DNA from: Paludibacter sp.
GTDB taxonomy: Bacteria; Bacteroidota; Bacteroidia; Bacteroidales; Paludibacteraceae
Assembly: GCA_028710895.1 (NCBI GenBank)
Contig: JAQTTH010000008.1
Span: forward strand, 160,878 to 224,877
DNA length: 64,000 nucleotides
Direction of reading: 5' to 3'
Shown here: positions 34,197 through 44,356 of the stretch, piece by piece
How positions within the stretch are numbered: position 1 is the first letter of the stretch
Layout of the letters: every line of letters starts with the position of its first letter
Notes under the pieces: generated by a model
What the model saw: the letters and a program-made list of their open reading frames with translations, nothing else
Databases searched by the model: none
Told to the model about the DNA's origin: nothing
Made by a program: the position numbers and the translations under genes

Positions 34197-35675
34197 TTAT
34201 TTTTTCCAGCGGCATGACACAATACTTTTAGCCGGAATTACATACGAAAACCAATGCTTAGCGTCATCTAATATAACTTTTATTGATGAGTTCGTGTCGT
34301 TTTGCAACACTGCTCCATAAGTTCCATCTGTATTCAACACCATTGTATAATAAAGTCCGGAAGTCTGAAATCCACTTGTTCCTATGCGAACTGCACCCGG
34401 AGAAATAGCCTTCGCCAAATGACCAATAACATAAAAATGTGATTTTCGGTCGAGCGTTTTATAATCTGAAGAACTAATATCAACAGCTCCGTAACAAGTA
34501 TTACAACCGCCGGGGCGGTTAGGAGCGCCTTTTTCGTCGAGCATGAAGTTCCAAACAATAACAGCCTTGCAATAGTTATTCAAACATCCGATACCAATTT
34601 CGCGCATACTCCACATCAAATCACCATCAAAAGTGTAATTCCAAGTACCAATTGACATCTCGGTGAAATAAAGATTTTTCGTCGGATATGCATTGTGAAC
34701 ATTCAGTAATTCGCTTTTATCACCACCATAAGCATGATAAGCAGCACCATCTACGTATTTAGCTACTTCGGGATCGGCATACATTTTTACCGGATAACTT
34801 AGTTGGTCGGATATATTATCGTAATTATAGTTATGATCAAAAGCAACAATTTTAGTTGTAATACCTGCCTGGGCAAATTTTGGTCCTAAAGCATTTTTTA
34901 CAAATGCTGCTTGTTCCTGCCAACTCATATACAATGAAACGGAATTACCCCTGTTCAGAGGCTCATTTTGAATCGTAATTGCGTCGATATTGAATCCCTC
35001 GTTTTTCATTGCCTGAACATATTTCACAAAATAAGTGGCATAATCCTGATAATATTTCGGATTTAATTGTCCACTGGTCCACGAATTATAAGGTTGAAGA
35101 TCGGTAAGATTATTTACTTTCATCCAACGAGGACATGTCCAGGGTGAGGCCAAAATCTTCAGGGTTGGATTAATGGTAAGTATTTCTTTCAGAATAGGAA
35201 ACAAGTCACGTATATCATAAGCCGGAATTCCAAAGTTTTCAATGCCGGGAGTATCGCAACAGGTGAACTCATCTAACGAAAAATCGGAAGCTCCGATAGA
35301 AATACGAATATAACTATACCCCATACCACTAACAGGATCAAAAGTTTCTTTTAGCAACGCAGCTCGGTTTGCGGCAGACATTCGCAATAAATTGTAACAA
35401 CTGGAACCGGTTATAGCAGCACCAAATCCATCAATTTGCTGATAGGTTGTTGTTGGAACCACGTTGATAGTTGTCTCAATATCCATATTGGGTTTTGCAC
35501 CAAAACTCAGGGGAACATTGACAAACAACATAGATTTGTTGGCTGTAGTAACATACACATCCACATCTTTTTGAACAGGTGGAGTTACTTTGGGAACTAT
35601 TTCTTCAGCTTTGCAAGATGGCAACGACAAACAGCTGATAACAGTAGCAAGATAAAGAAAATTTCTTTTGAACAT
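34197..35675 (-). CDS. GH30 family glycoside hydrolase, lipoprotein
   Basis: A 492-residue enzyme. A lipoprotein signal ends LSLPSC with Cys21, and the acidic stretch after it (KAEE) fits surface export. The (beta/alpha)8 core holds the acid/base Glu238 (TIQNEPL) and nucleophile Glu339 (NLYFTEMSIGTW), with a C-terminal beta domain. It starts YQQIDGFGAAITGSS, typical of GH30 subfamilies 1-3. Beside SusC/SusD, a SusE/F-like protein and GH3, the most likely activity is endo-beta-1,6-glucanase (GH30_3-like). Glucosylceramidase-type or xylosidase activity cannot be excluded. Confidence 0.85.
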   Translation of the reverse strand: MFKRNFLYLATVISCLSLPSCKAEEIVPKVTPPVQKDVDVYVTTANKSMLFVNVPLSFGAKPNMDIETTINVVPTTTYQQIDGFGAAITGSSCYNLLRMSAANRAALLKETFDPVSGMGYSYIRISIGASDFSLDEFTCCDTPGIENFGIPAYDIRDLFPILKEILTINPTLKILASPWTCPRWMKVNNLTDLQPYNSWTSGQLNPKYYQDYATYFVKYVQAMKNEGFNIDAITIQNEPLNRGNSVSLYMSWQEQAAFVKNALGPKFAQAGITTKIVAFDHNYNYDNISDQLSYPVKMYADPEVAKYVDGAAYHAYGGDKSELLNVHNAYPTKNLYFTEMSIGTWNYTFDGDLMWSMREIGIGCLNNYCKAVIVWNFMLDEKGAPNRPGGCNTCYGAVDISSSDYKTLDRKSHFYVIGHLAKAISPGAVRIGTSGFQTSGLYYTMVLNTDGTYGAVLQNDTNSSIKVILDDAKHWFSYVIPAKSIVSCRWKK

Positions 35676-35733
35676 GTGAGTTGGGATTTTTTGAATATTG
35701 CTATGTAACTATGACTATAGTTTTATACTAAAG

Positions 35734-35788
35734 TTTATTTATCGGGGGAAATAGTGGCTTTTAACAAATATCCCCCCCGATAAATAAA
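35734..35788. other. Long intra-operon hairpin between SGBP and GH30 genes
   Basis: TTTATTTATCGGGGG (35734-35748) is the exact complement of 35774-35788, making a 15-bp stem with a 25-nt loop immediately after the SGBP stop codon. The stem closes with AT pairs and T-rich flanks. It could be a leaky terminator or an mRNA-stabilising or processing hairpin that lowers GH30 expression relative to the Sus genes. Confidence 0.7.
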
Positions 35789-35790
35789 TT

Positions 35791-37203
35791 TTAGTTCATT
35801 TTTTGCGCTTTAATAGTGTGATCATTCTCATTCAGAGTAATTTTATACACTCCTTCAAACGGCGCACTGGTTAAACCGACTGTATTACCTACATTTCCGG
35901 CTACTGAACTAGCAGATAGTGGTGCAGAAACTGTATAATTTGTTGATAAATGTTCGTGACCATCCCACCAACCTCTCTTGTCGAAGAACTTAAAGTTCAG
36001 AGATCCGATTAATTCTGTAGTTGCATCATTTTTGCAATAAACGGTTACCTGATAAATTCCCGGTGAAACTAACCGACATGGGAAGTAATCGAGCGGACTA
36101 TTCCAGTTCCAACTACCGGTTGTCATATACGGAGTTTGAGGTCTTCCAAATCCCTGACCACATATCCACAATGCTTCCGGATAGATTGCTTCCGGTTGTG
36201 GTTCAATATACAAATAACTGGCAGTTGTAAGGAAATATGCTTTATATAATCCTGTTTTACCTAAGAATTTAGCTGTAGTAGGTCCTGTAACCTGGAAATA
36301 ATCTGGCGATAAATTATTGGCTAGATTAGTAATACCACTAAATGTCACTTCAACACCTTCACCAAAATACACATTTCCACCTCTGAAATTAGTATTATTA
36401 ATAAGCGCCGGCGGATTTAACTGCAAATCAGTAATCATATCAAGTGCTGTAACAGGTTCCAATAGCTTACCACCTACTTTTACACTAAACTTCAACGCAT
36501 CAAAAGTAAAGCTAGAAATACCAACTAATGTTGCATCAGTAGTACTAAGCGATAAACTACCAGCAGCATTACTTATGGAATCAATTAAGCCAATTCCATC
36601 ACCTACTTTTCCAAACACTAATCCACTCCAATCTACTTTTTTAAAAGGACCCTTAACTTTTGTTGCAATTTTATATTTTATAGTTGTGCCGAAAGTTAAC
36701 CCGGCAATATTATAAATTAAGTTTGTGGCATCAGTAAGATTTAGTTTTACACCTGCTGTTCCATCTGGCACTAACCACAATTCAGTGATTATAGGTCGTT
36801 TGGCAATAGTTGTACTAACAATTGAGTCTCTTGCACTTCCACTCACGTTCGTCTCCGTCAGATAAACCTTGACAGGGGCATTATCAGGTCTGTTAGCCAC
36901 AAATGGCACACCTACAGTGCGACTGACACCTGCTGCGTTGCCTTTTGTTCTAATTGTTTCAGTGTAAACAATTTCATTATTACACACAACTCGAAATTGC
37001 AAAGTAGAAAGTGGAGCTACTTTATCGGAAACCGCCACCTTGATATGTATTGAGTCCCCATAAGTAATTTGAGACTCTTTTACCGTTACGGTATCTATTT
37101 TAGGAGTTGAGGCTGCATACCGGACAACTATATCTTCGTTGGTGCATGCCCAAGAGCCTATAGCAGCACTTATCAACACAAAGAATTTAATATATTTTTT
37201 CAT
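35791..37203 (-). CDS. SusE/F-like surface glycan-binding lipoprotein
   Basis: A 470-residue protein. The lipoprotein signal ends IGSWAC, and the Cys is followed by TNEDI, an acidic export signal. An N-terminal Ig-like domain (IDTVTVKESQITYGDSIHIK) is followed by domains such as GLTFGTTIKYKIATKVKGPF and a C-terminal domain with FPCRLVSPGIYQVTVYCKND and INLNENDH-like ending (KITLNENDHTIKAQ). The layout resembles DUF5016/5125/5121 proteins in PULs, including the surface binding protein of beta-1,6-glucan loci. It follows susD by 47 bases. Confidence 0.75.
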   Translation of the reverse strand: MKKYIKFFVLISAAIGSWACTNEDIVVRYAASTPKIDTVTVKESQITYGDSIHIKVAVSDKVAPLSTLQFRVVCNNEIVYTETIRTKGNAAGVSRTVGVPFVANRPDNAPVKVYLTETNVSGSARDSIVSTTIAKRPIITELWLVPDGTAGVKLNLTDATNLIYNIAGLTFGTTIKYKIATKVKGPFKKVDWSGLVFGKVGDGIGLIDSISNAAGSLSLSTTDATLVGISSFTFDALKFSVKVGGKLLEPVTALDMITDLQLNPPALINNTNFRGGNVYFGEGVEVTFSGITNLANNLSPDYFQVTGPTTAKFLGKTGLYKAYFLTTASYLYIEPQPEAIYPEALWICGQGFGRPQTPYMTTGSWNWNSPLDYFPCRLVSPGIYQVTVYCKNDATTELIGSLNFKFFDKRGWWDGHEHLSTNYTVSAPLSASSVAGNVGNTVGLTSAPFEGVYKITLNENDHTIKAQKMN

Positions 37204-37250
37204 GACTTCGTATTAAATTGTAAATTAATAATTATGAACTAATGACTAAA

Positions 37251-38741
37251 TCAATATCCTGGATTCTGCACCATCGATGGATTTTTGTCAATCTGTGGTT
37301 GTGGAATAGGTAAAATTGTTTTTTCAATAGTTACCGGATCCATAGGTAAACGACCTACATCACGACTATTTAATGTATTCATAATACTAAATACCTTGCC
37401 GGTACGTACCAAATCGAACCATCTTTGACTTTCAAATGCAAGTTCCAACCGTCTTTCATTCAAAACATCATCAGCCGTTACAGTTGATAATGATGCAAGT
37501 TTCGCACGGGTACGTATTTTATTAACTAAAATAGTAGCATTTGTTGCATCACCTAAGTTTACATAAGCTTCTGCCTTTAATAAAAGCATATCTGCTAAAC
37601 GGAATTTTATTATACTATGAAATTTAGAACGTAATTTATACATAAATGGATACCCTTTTGAAGGATAATGATTACTCCAAGTTACATCGGCACGAATTAT
37701 AGTTTGGTTCATACGTTCTGTATCTCCAGCTTTGGTAAATGCATCAATCAAATCACGCGATGGAGTATACCATTTTGCCCAGTCGTACTTGCTATTTGCA
37801 TCAGACATATCAACTCCACACATCCAAGTTACCCAATTGCCACCTCCGGGAAATGTAATTTCAAAAATAGATTCCGTTGAATTACGATTTAGTACGTCTG
37901 TGTTTGAAGAATTCATAGCAAACAAATCGCTGTATTTAGGCATCAAAGTTACATCTTTCTCTACTTCAGTAACATATTGTATCACTTTATTGTAATCTCG
38001 TATTGGTTGTTCAGCATATATTTTTGCTAATAAAGCATAAGCCACTGTTTTTGAAAATTTAAACTTGTTTGATTTATCAATTTCTGGGACTCCACCTGGC
38101 TCAAGTGCCTTATTCACATCATCTACAATCTGACGATAAACTCGTGCAGATGAATCGCGAGGTGGATAATATAATTTATATACTTCGCTTATATTAGCGT
38201 TCGAAATTGCGGGTGGTTGCACTAAAACTAATGGTACATCACCCCATAAACGAACAATATCAAAATAAACCATGGCACGCATAACCAATGCTTCAGCTTT
38301 CCATTGCTTACGTTCAGCCAAAGTTAATGTTGCATCAGGCACAGAATCGATATTACAAATCACATTGTTTGCAGCTCCAATTAGTTGATAAAAATAATCC
38401 CAGTCTCGGTTAATATTTTTATTGATACCATCCTGACGTTGCTGCTCCAATTGAGTTAATTCCACATCGGTTGCACCACGATACGAATTATCGGCATGCG
38501 AATCAGAGTAGATCAACATATCCAATGCATAACCTTCTACACCTGGATTCTGGGTCATAATATTATACATATATGTGTATGCTGCTAAAGCCGCATCTCT
38601 GTCCTTTAGCTTAATAGTATTGCCGCTAGCATCCTCTTTATATGTCTTTTCGGATATTGGCTGTAAATTCAAATCGCAAGCACTTAGTGCCGTTAGAAAT
38701 GCCAATAAATATGTTAGTTTTACTATATTTTTCATATTCAT
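37251..38741 (-). CDS. SusD/RagB family glycan-binding lipoprotein
   Basis: A 496-residue SusD homologue: lipoprotein signal LLAFLTALSAC, then DLNLQPISEKTY, helical TPR-like units (YFDIVRLWGDVPLVLVQPPA), and the family-specific end IKFRLADMLLLKAEAYVNLG, RLELAFESQRWFDLVRTGKV and VQNPGY. It forms the lid of the SusC transporter and captures oligosaccharides at the outer membrane. susC ends 7 bases upstream of its start. Confidence 0.93.
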   Translation of the reverse strand: MNMKNIVKLTYLLAFLTALSACDLNLQPISEKTYKEDASGNTIKLKDRDAALAAYTYMYNIMTQNPGVEGYALDMLIYSDSHADNSYRGATDVELTQLEQQRQDGINKNINRDWDYFYQLIGAANNVICNIDSVPDATLTLAERKQWKAEALVMRAMVYFDIVRLWGDVPLVLVQPPAISNANISEVYKLYYPPRDSSARVYRQIVDDVNKALEPGGVPEIDKSNKFKFSKTVAYALLAKIYAEQPIRDYNKVIQYVTEVEKDVTLMPKYSDLFAMNSSNTDVLNRNSTESIFEITFPGGGNWVTWMCGVDMSDANSKYDWAKWYTPSRDLIDAFTKAGDTERMNQTIIRADVTWSNHYPSKGYPFMYKLRSKFHSIIKFRLADMLLLKAEAYVNLGDATNATILVNKIRTRAKLASLSTVTADDVLNERRLELAFESQRWFDLVRTGKVFSIMNTLNSRDVGRLPMDPVTIEKTILPIPQPQIDKNPSMVQNPGY

Positions 38742-38748
38742 TTACTTA

Positions 38749-41700
38749 TTAAAATTCAACATTAATACCAACAACATAACTTTTTGATTGTGGATAAGTA
38801 CCATAATCAACACCTTGAACTCTAGCATCACCACCATATTGATTAACTTCCGGATCAAAACCTTTATACTTTGTCAGAGTCAACAAGTTTTGAGCAGTAA
38901 AATAGGGCTGTAATTTGGTTATACCTTTACTTTTCAATGTTTTACCAGCCAAATCGTACGATAAGGTTAAAGATTTCAAACGAAGATAACTACCATCTTC
39001 AATAAATCGAGTGGACGAAAGCATATTTGTCTTTTGTTGTGTGGCACGAGGCATATAGGTAATCATACCCGGACGTTCCCAACGATCAAGTACAGCTACC
39101 GATTGATTTTTTGCATCGTACATACCTTCGGTTTCCATTCTTGACACATTATAAATCTGATTTCCTTGTGAACCTTGCAAGAACACACTTAACGACAACC
39201 CGTTGTATGATAAGTTGTTTGTCATACCATAAGTAAATGCTGGATTAGGATCACCAATAATGGTACGATCGCTTAATTTAGGAGTACTTGATAGGGTTCC
39301 ATCTTTCCCTAAATACATCAGGTCACCTGTTTCCGGATTAACCCCTTTGGATATATAACCATAAAACACTCCTAAAGGCTCACCCACTTTGAGTATGGAG
39401 GTACTTTCACCCATGGATGTTTGACCAGCATATTGCGTTCCTGTAAAACTTAAATCATCTACCGTATTTTTATTGAATGACATATTAAAGTCTGTCTCCC
39501 AGTTAAATTTTCCAACAATATTCTTAGTATTCAAAGTAAACTCAATACCTCTATTGCTCATACTTGCCTGATTTCTTGTTACCGACATACCAACTGTTGC
39601 TGGCATATCAAAATAAATCAACAAATCTGTAGTTTTCTTGTAATAAGCATCTATGGTAAAGTTAATTTTGTTTTTCAGGATGGCTAAATCAATTCCGACA
39701 TTGGTCGTTGTGGCCTTTTCCCAAGTCAAATCTTCATTTTTCATTAATCTTGGTGGTGAAACTGAAATGTTAGCATTGGCATTGGGGTTTGCTGGACCTG
39801 TCCAATCTACTCTACTTATTGAAGGAAAATACAGATAAGAATAATTTGATATTCCTCCCTGGCTTCCAACACGCCCCCAACCAACACGAATTTTCATGTC
39901 ATCTAACCAATCCAGATTTTTCATAAAGTTTTCCGAACTGATGCGCCAGGCTGCCGAAAGTGATGGGAAGAAGTCCCAACGATGATTTGGATTTAATTTG
40001 GACGAACCATCATATCGTAAATTCGTTGTTAGCAGATATTTACCATCATAATTGTATGTTGCACGACCTATATACGAAAGCATTTTCGATTCATTAGCTT
40101 GTGTACCAGTCCCCCAAATATCTACTTTATTACCGTAATTCAGTGTTTTTACGCTAGCATCTGCATAATTTGATACACTTTGATAACTTTGATTCCAATT
40201 GGTGTAAGTATAGGATGAACCAGCCATCAAACTAAAACCGTGTTTTTCAATCTTTTTATCTAAAGTAAGTACATTATCAAATGTAAAGTTTGAGAATAAC
40301 GATCGTGTATCAGAAGCATTTCCATGTGTTGACCTGCCATAGGATGTTGTAATTGGATCTAAAAAGGTGGTACCGTTGTAGTAGTTCCTTTCCATTGACA
40401 AGGAAGATTTGTATTTCAAGTCTTTCGTAAATGATATTTCCCCGGCAATACTTCCAATAAATCGATTATTATTGGACTTATTGTTGGCTGTCCTTGACAT
40501 ATTTTCTACTGGACTGGTAGTTTGAGCACCATAGAAATTATCGTAATATTGACTTGGAATGGCTGGATTCCAAATAGGTGCATACGTTGGTGTATTAATT
40601 ACTGATAGAATAACTCCTGCTCGGTTTGATCCTGTACCAGAGATGATACCGTTGTTACTAAAATCTGAGTATGTCAAGTTTGTTGACAATTTCAACCAAC
40701 TTTTTATTTGATTTTCAAGATTTACTCTAAAATTATATCGTTTAAAATAGGCTACAGGAATAACTCCTGATTCGTTGGAGTAACCACCTGAAACAAAGTA
40801 ACGCATCTTATCAGTAGCATTCGAAATTGACAATTGATAATCTTGAGTCAAACCGGTTCTGAAGGTTTCTTTGAACCAATCTGTTTGGTCGGTCAAGCCA
40901 CCAGGCAAGGTAACAGCACCAATTTCGTTCATTAAATCAGTGTATTGAGCTGTATTCAACGATTGCATTTGCTTAACAACCTGCGTAGCTCCAAGATGAG
41001 CATTAAACGAAACTTTAGCTTGCCCTTTTGAACCTAATTTGGTGGTAATGATGACAACACCATTTGCTCCTGCAGAACCATAAATAGCAGCTGAAGAAGC
41101 ATCTTTCAGAATTTGCATGCTTTCTATGTCATTAGCCGAAAGAAAATTAATGTCACCCATTGGAACGCCATCAACCACATACAATGGATCATTACCACCA
41201 TTTATAGAGGTATTTCCACGTATTCTCACTACAGGAGCTGCACCTGGTTCACCATTTGCACTCATTACTGTAACACCGGCAGCTTTTCCCTGAATAGCAG
41301 AAGCAGCAGAAATAATGGGACGCTCAGCAATATCCTTAGTTGATACGGAGGAGACGGCCGTAGTTAAATCCTTTCTTTTAACTGAACCATAACCAACCAC
41401 AACTATCTCTTCGAGAGCTTTGGAATTATCTTCCATCACAACCCGTAGGGTTTTTGAAGTACCAACACTGACTTCTTTAGGATTCATCCCTACATAACTA
41501 AATACGAGTACATCTTTTGACGAAGCTTCAATTGTGAATTTACCATCGAAGTTTGTAACTGTACCTGTTTTTGCTCCTTTCACAATGACACTTACACCAA
41601 TAAGTGGTTCATTTTTTGAGTCAACTACCAAGCCGGCAATTGTCGTTGTTTGTGCTAATAAGTTTAGCGGAAAGACCATACAAATGATAAGTATGGGCAA

Positions 41701-41772
41701 TAAGCGCCGAAACCAACGTGTGCTTTGATGAAGCATCAGCGTCTTTACTCGAAATGTTTTCTTGCTTTTCAT
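38749..41772 (-). CDS. SusC/RagA family TonB-dependent transporter
   Basis: A 1007-residue outer-membrane transporter. A signal peptide ends NLLAQ, then comes a carboxypeptidase-D-like domain (IAGLVVDSKNEPLIGVSVIV), a TonB-box/plug (IVVVGYGSVKRKDLTTAVSS, SIQGKAAGVTV-like IQGKAAGVTVMSANGEPG) and a 22-strand barrel ending SYVVGINVEF. It imports oligosaccharides generated by the surface GH30 enzymes. Only 46 bases separate it from GH3, so the two are likely co-transcribed. Confidence 0.93.
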   Translation of the reverse strand: MKSKKTFRVKTLMLHQSTRWFRRLLPILIICMVFPLNLLAQTTTIAGLVVDSKNEPLIGVSVIVKGAKTGTVTNFDGKFTIEASSKDVLVFSYVGMNPKEVSVGTSKTLRVVMEDNSKALEEIVVVGYGSVKRKDLTTAVSSVSTKDIAERPIISAASAIQGKAAGVTVMSANGEPGAAPVVRIRGNTSINGGNDPLYVVDGVPMGDINFLSANDIESMQILKDASSAAIYGSAGANGVVIITTKLGSKGQAKVSFNAHLGATQVVKQMQSLNTAQYTDLMNEIGAVTLPGGLTDQTDWFKETFRTGLTQDYQLSISNATDKMRYFVSGGYSNESGVIPVAYFKRYNFRVNLENQIKSWLKLSTNLTYSDFSNNGIISGTGSNRAGVILSVINTPTYAPIWNPAIPSQYYDNFYGAQTTSPVENMSRTANNKSNNNRFIGSIAGEISFTKDLKYKSSLSMERNYYNGTTFLDPITTSYGRSTHGNASDTRSLFSNFTFDNVLTLDKKIEKHGFSLMAGSSYTYTNWNQSYQSVSNYADASVKTLNYGNKVDIWGTGTQANESKMLSYIGRATYNYDGKYLLTTNLRYDGSSKLNPNHRWDFFPSLSAAWRISSENFMKNLDWLDDMKIRVGWGRVGSQGGISNYSYLYFPSISRVDWTGPANPNANANISVSPPRLMKNEDLTWEKATTTNVGIDLAILKNKINFTIDAYYKKTTDLLIYFDMPATVGMSVTRNQASMSNRGIEFTLNTKNIVGKFNWETDFNMSFNKNTVDDLSFTGTQYAGQTSMGESTSILKVGEPLGVFYGYISKGVNPETGDLMYLGKDGTLSSTPKLSDRTIIGDPNPAFTYGMTNNLSYNGLSLSVFLQGSQGNQIYNVSRMETEGMYDAKNQSVAVLDRWERPGMITYMPRATQQKTNMLSSTRFIEDGSYLRLKSLTLSYDLAGKTLKSKGITKLQPYFTAQNLLTLTKYKGFDPEVNQYGGDARVQGVDYGTYPQSKSYVVGINVEF

Positions 41773-41818
41773 TGATTATTAGATATTTGGTTAGTTAATT
41801 AAATTATTTGTGTGATTT

Positions 41819-44128
41819 TTATTTATAGGTAATTTTAGCGGATAATTTATCAATTTTCAATTCAAAATCACCGGGTTCGGTTACTTTCTTATTATCGGTA
41901 CCCACAAAGGCTAAATCCTCCGGAGCGATTGAAAATTTCACGGTCTTTGTCTCTCCCGGTTGAAGGCTTATTTTCTGAAAACGTCGTAGTCGCTTCATAT
42001 CAGGGGAAATGGAAGCATATAAATCACTGCTGTACAACATCACTGTTTCTTTTCCCTCACGCTTGCCTGTATTTGTAACATCCACGTTAATATGTAACAA
42101 TTCACCTTCGGAAAGTGTTCTTTTTGAAAGCTTTAAATTCGTATATTCAAATGTTGTATAACTCAAACCATATCCAAAGTCAAATTGAGGATTATAATCC
42201 GATTCATATTTATAGGCTCCTTCTGAAGGTTTTTGCTCTTCCGAGAATTTGTGGTAATAATTTACAAGCGAATTGGAATAAGCCGGATACGTATATGGTA
42301 GTTTGCCGGAAGGGTTTACATCTCCAAAAAGTATATCAGCTAAAGCATCGCCTCCATAATTGCCCGGTAAATATGTTTGAACAACGGCTTTCATCTGAGG
42401 TTCAAAAGCACTTATACAGCGGGGACGACCTTCATTGAGCACTAAGATAACTGGTTTTCCTGTCTTCGCCAATTCTCTGGCGAGTTTAATTTGTAATTCA
42501 CTCAAATTTAAATCATTTAAATCGCCCGGTTTCTCTGTATAGGTATTTTCACCTTCACATAAAATCACCACATCTACTGCACGTGCGGCCGCAATTGCTT
42601 GTTCTAGCTGGTTTTCCTTTTCCTCGAAATAACGACCTGTTTCTACATAACTTACACCTGGAATATACCGAACATTTTTTTCGTCTATTTCATTTTGAAT
42701 AGCCTTCAAAATCGTATTATACGCTCCGGCAAACCGTTCAACCTTATCGCCTTGCCACGAATAGGTCCAACCACCATTGAGTGAGCGCATACTATTAGCA
42801 TTAGGCCCTGTAACAAGAACCTTAATGTTTTTCGACAGTGGTAAAATATTCTGAGAATTTTTGAGTAGAGTTATAGCTTCAGCAGCTGCATCGTACGACA
42901 ACTTTGCATGTTCTTTCGAGCCAAACGCTGGATAATCGGATATTTTTGTAACAGGAGTCTCAAACAATCCAAGTTTAATTTTCACTTTTAATATACGACG
43001 AACTGCGTCATCAATACGACTTTCCTTTACTTCACCGTCTTTCACCAAAGCCACCAAATCATCGCAAAAACTAACATAGTCGTAAGGAACCATCGACATA
43101 TCAATGCCGGCATTAATTGCCAGTTTAATTGCTTCTTTATTTGTTTGGGCTATTTTATCGCGCTTTTGAAGATTTATAATATCCATCCAGTCCGAAACAA
43201 CAATACCATCGAACTTCAATTCTTCTTTCAACAACTTTGTAATAATATCGTGGCTGGCATGTACCGAAACACCATTAATTAATCCAGAGTTAATCATAAC
43301 TGATTCCACCCCGGCATCAACAGCTGCTTTAAACTGTGGTAAGTGATATTCCCTTAAAACATTTTCCGGAATATAAGCAGGTGTACGATCCTTGCCAGTC
43401 ACAGGCACTGAATAACCTAAGAAATGTTTCATGCAAGCTGCCAGCTTAATCGGATTTCCAATGCTATCAGTGATACCCTGATACCCTTTAATCATTTGCT
43501 CACCCATAACGGTTATTACGTAAGGATCTTCGCCAAAACCTTCAAATTGGCGAGAAAAGCGTGGGTCGGCACCTAAATCTAATACTGGTGAAAAATTCCA
43601 TGGTATACCACAAGCACGGGTTTCATAAGCAGCCACTTTACTCAGGTTATATGCATTTTGAGGATTAAAGCTCGCAGCAATTGCTATTTCCTGAGGGAAT
43701 ATGGTAGCACCAACAGCATAAGTCGAACCATGAATGGCATCAATACCATATATAACGGGAATGTTTAAACGGGTGTGTTGTGTTGCAGTTTGTTGAATTT
43801 GGCTGATAATTGAATTCCATTCAGTTGGTGGGAGTGCATAATTATTGGTCGTATTTAGAACTGAACCAACATGATAATCGACTAGTGCCTTACGTAAACG
43901 GGTTGTATCAATTGCAAAAGGAATTTTACTTTCAAATACTTCTTTTCCATTTCCAATTACATCCAATGAAATTTGAGCCATTTGACCAACTTTCTCTTCT
44001 AAGGTCATTTTCGACAACAATTCATCTACACGGCGATCAATCTCACCTTGAGGCTTAGTGTTGCAGGCTGCAAAAAAGCAGACAACAAAACATAATGCGA
44101 CATGGATTAATTGCTTTTTTTTCATCAT
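41819..44128 (-). CDS. GH3 family beta-glucosidase-like lipoprotein
   Basis: A 769-residue GH3 enzyme with a lipoprotein-like signal (FFAACN, Cys22). The N-terminal TIM barrel contains VIYGIDAIHGSTYA, KHF (234-236) and the nucleophile Asp313 in GIVVSDWMD. The C-terminal (alpha/beta)6 domain has VVILCEGENTYTEKPGDL, and an FnIII-like domain with PQFDFGYGLSYTTFEYTNLK ends the protein. It probably releases glucose from beta-glucan oligosaccharides in the periplasm. It is the promoter-proximal gene of the operon GH3-susC-susD-SGBP-GH30, behind a well-formed promoter and a palindromic operator. Confidence 0.9.
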   Translation of the reverse strand: MMKKKQLIHVALCFVVCFFAACNTKPQGEIDRRVDELLSKMTLEEKVGQMAQISLDVIGNGKEVFESKIPFAIDTTRLRKALVDYHVGSVLNTTNNYALPPTEWNSIISQIQQTATQHTRLNIPVIYGIDAIHGSTYAVGATIFPQEIAIAASFNPQNAYNLSKVAAYETRACGIPWNFSPVLDLGADPRFSRQFEGFGEDPYVITVMGEQMIKGYQGITDSIGNPIKLAACMKHFLGYSVPVTGKDRTPAYIPENVLREYHLPQFKAAVDAGVESVMINSGLINGVSVHASHDIITKLLKEELKFDGIVVSDWMDIINLQKRDKIAQTNKEAIKLAINAGIDMSMVPYDYVSFCDDLVALVKDGEVKESRIDDAVRRILKVKIKLGLFETPVTKISDYPAFGSKEHAKLSYDAAAEAITLLKNSQNILPLSKNIKVLVTGPNANSMRSLNGGWTYSWQGDKVERFAGAYNTILKAIQNEIDEKNVRYIPGVSYVETGRYFEEKENQLEQAIAAARAVDVVILCEGENTYTEKPGDLNDLNLSELQIKLARELAKTGKPVILVLNEGRPRCISAFEPQMKAVVQTYLPGNYGGDALADILFGDVNPSGKLPYTYPAYSNSLVNYYHKFSEEQKPSEGAYKYESDYNPQFDFGYGLSYTTFEYTNLKLSKRTLSEGELLHINVDVTNTGKREGKETVMLYSSDLYASISPDMKRLRRFQKISLQPGETKTVKFSIAPEDLAFVGTDNKKVTEPGDFELKIDKLSAKITYK

Positions 44129-44159
44129 ATTATTATTTATCAGGTTACAAATCTTTAAA

Positions 44160-44172
44160 GTGTCATAAACAC
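44160..44172. promoter_or_regulatory. Operator candidate GTGTCATAAACAC in the GH3 leader
   Basis: A GTGT-N5-ACAC palindrome whose upstream edge is 18 bases below the -7 element, roughly +10 to +23 of the GH3 transcript. The bases AATAAG follow ACAC, exactly as at the GH30 promoter (46892-46910). Confidence 0.75.
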
Positions 44173-44189
44173 AATAAGTTTTTACACTG

Positions 44190-44221
44190 CAAATATAAAT
44201 GCTATTTTTTTATCCGCCAAA
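44190..44221 (-). promoter_or_regulatory. Promoter of the GH3-susCD-SGBP-GH30 operon
   Basis: On the minus strand TTTG (44218-44221), 20 bases, then TATATTTG (44190-44197), a very good match to the Bacteroidota -33/-7 promoter. Confidence 0.8.
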
Positions 44222-44225
44222 TAAA

Positions 44226-44244
44226 AGTGTGTTTATTTTACACT
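44226..44244. promoter_or_regulatory. AGTGT-N9-ACACT inverted repeat
   Basis: A wider-spaced relative of the GTGT/ACAC palindromes, just upstream of the GH3 -33 element and between the two divergent promoters. It may be an auxiliary regulator site. Confidence 0.5.
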
Positions 44245-44280
44245 AAGTCACAAATAATTCGATAAACGTAAAATTATTGT

Positions 44281-44293
44281 GTGTTTTAGACAC
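44281..44293. promoter_or_regulatory. Operator candidate GTGTTTTAGACAC before the NUDIX regulator
   Basis: The reverse complement reads GTGTCTAAAACAC and fits the same 13-bp consensus. It ends ~10 bases upstream of the -33 element of the regulator gene, so autoregulation is plausible. Confidence 0.65.
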
Positions 44294-44321
44294 CATATAA
44301 TGTTGTTATCGCAATAATGTT

Positions 44322-44329
44322 TATCTTTG
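44322..44329 (+). promoter_or_regulatory. Promoter -7 element of the NUDIX regulator
   Basis: TATCTTTG matches TAnnTTTG. A TTG lies 16 bases upstream at 44303-44305. The start codon is 28 bases downstream. Confidence 0.65.
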
Positions 44330-44356
44330 CAGATTATTACATAAAAACCTATAAGT

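Noticed and set aside
44181..44189. TTTACACTG as a further GTGT/ACAC operator
   Set aside because: There is no second half-site at the right spacing; it lies in the spacer between promoter and palindrome.
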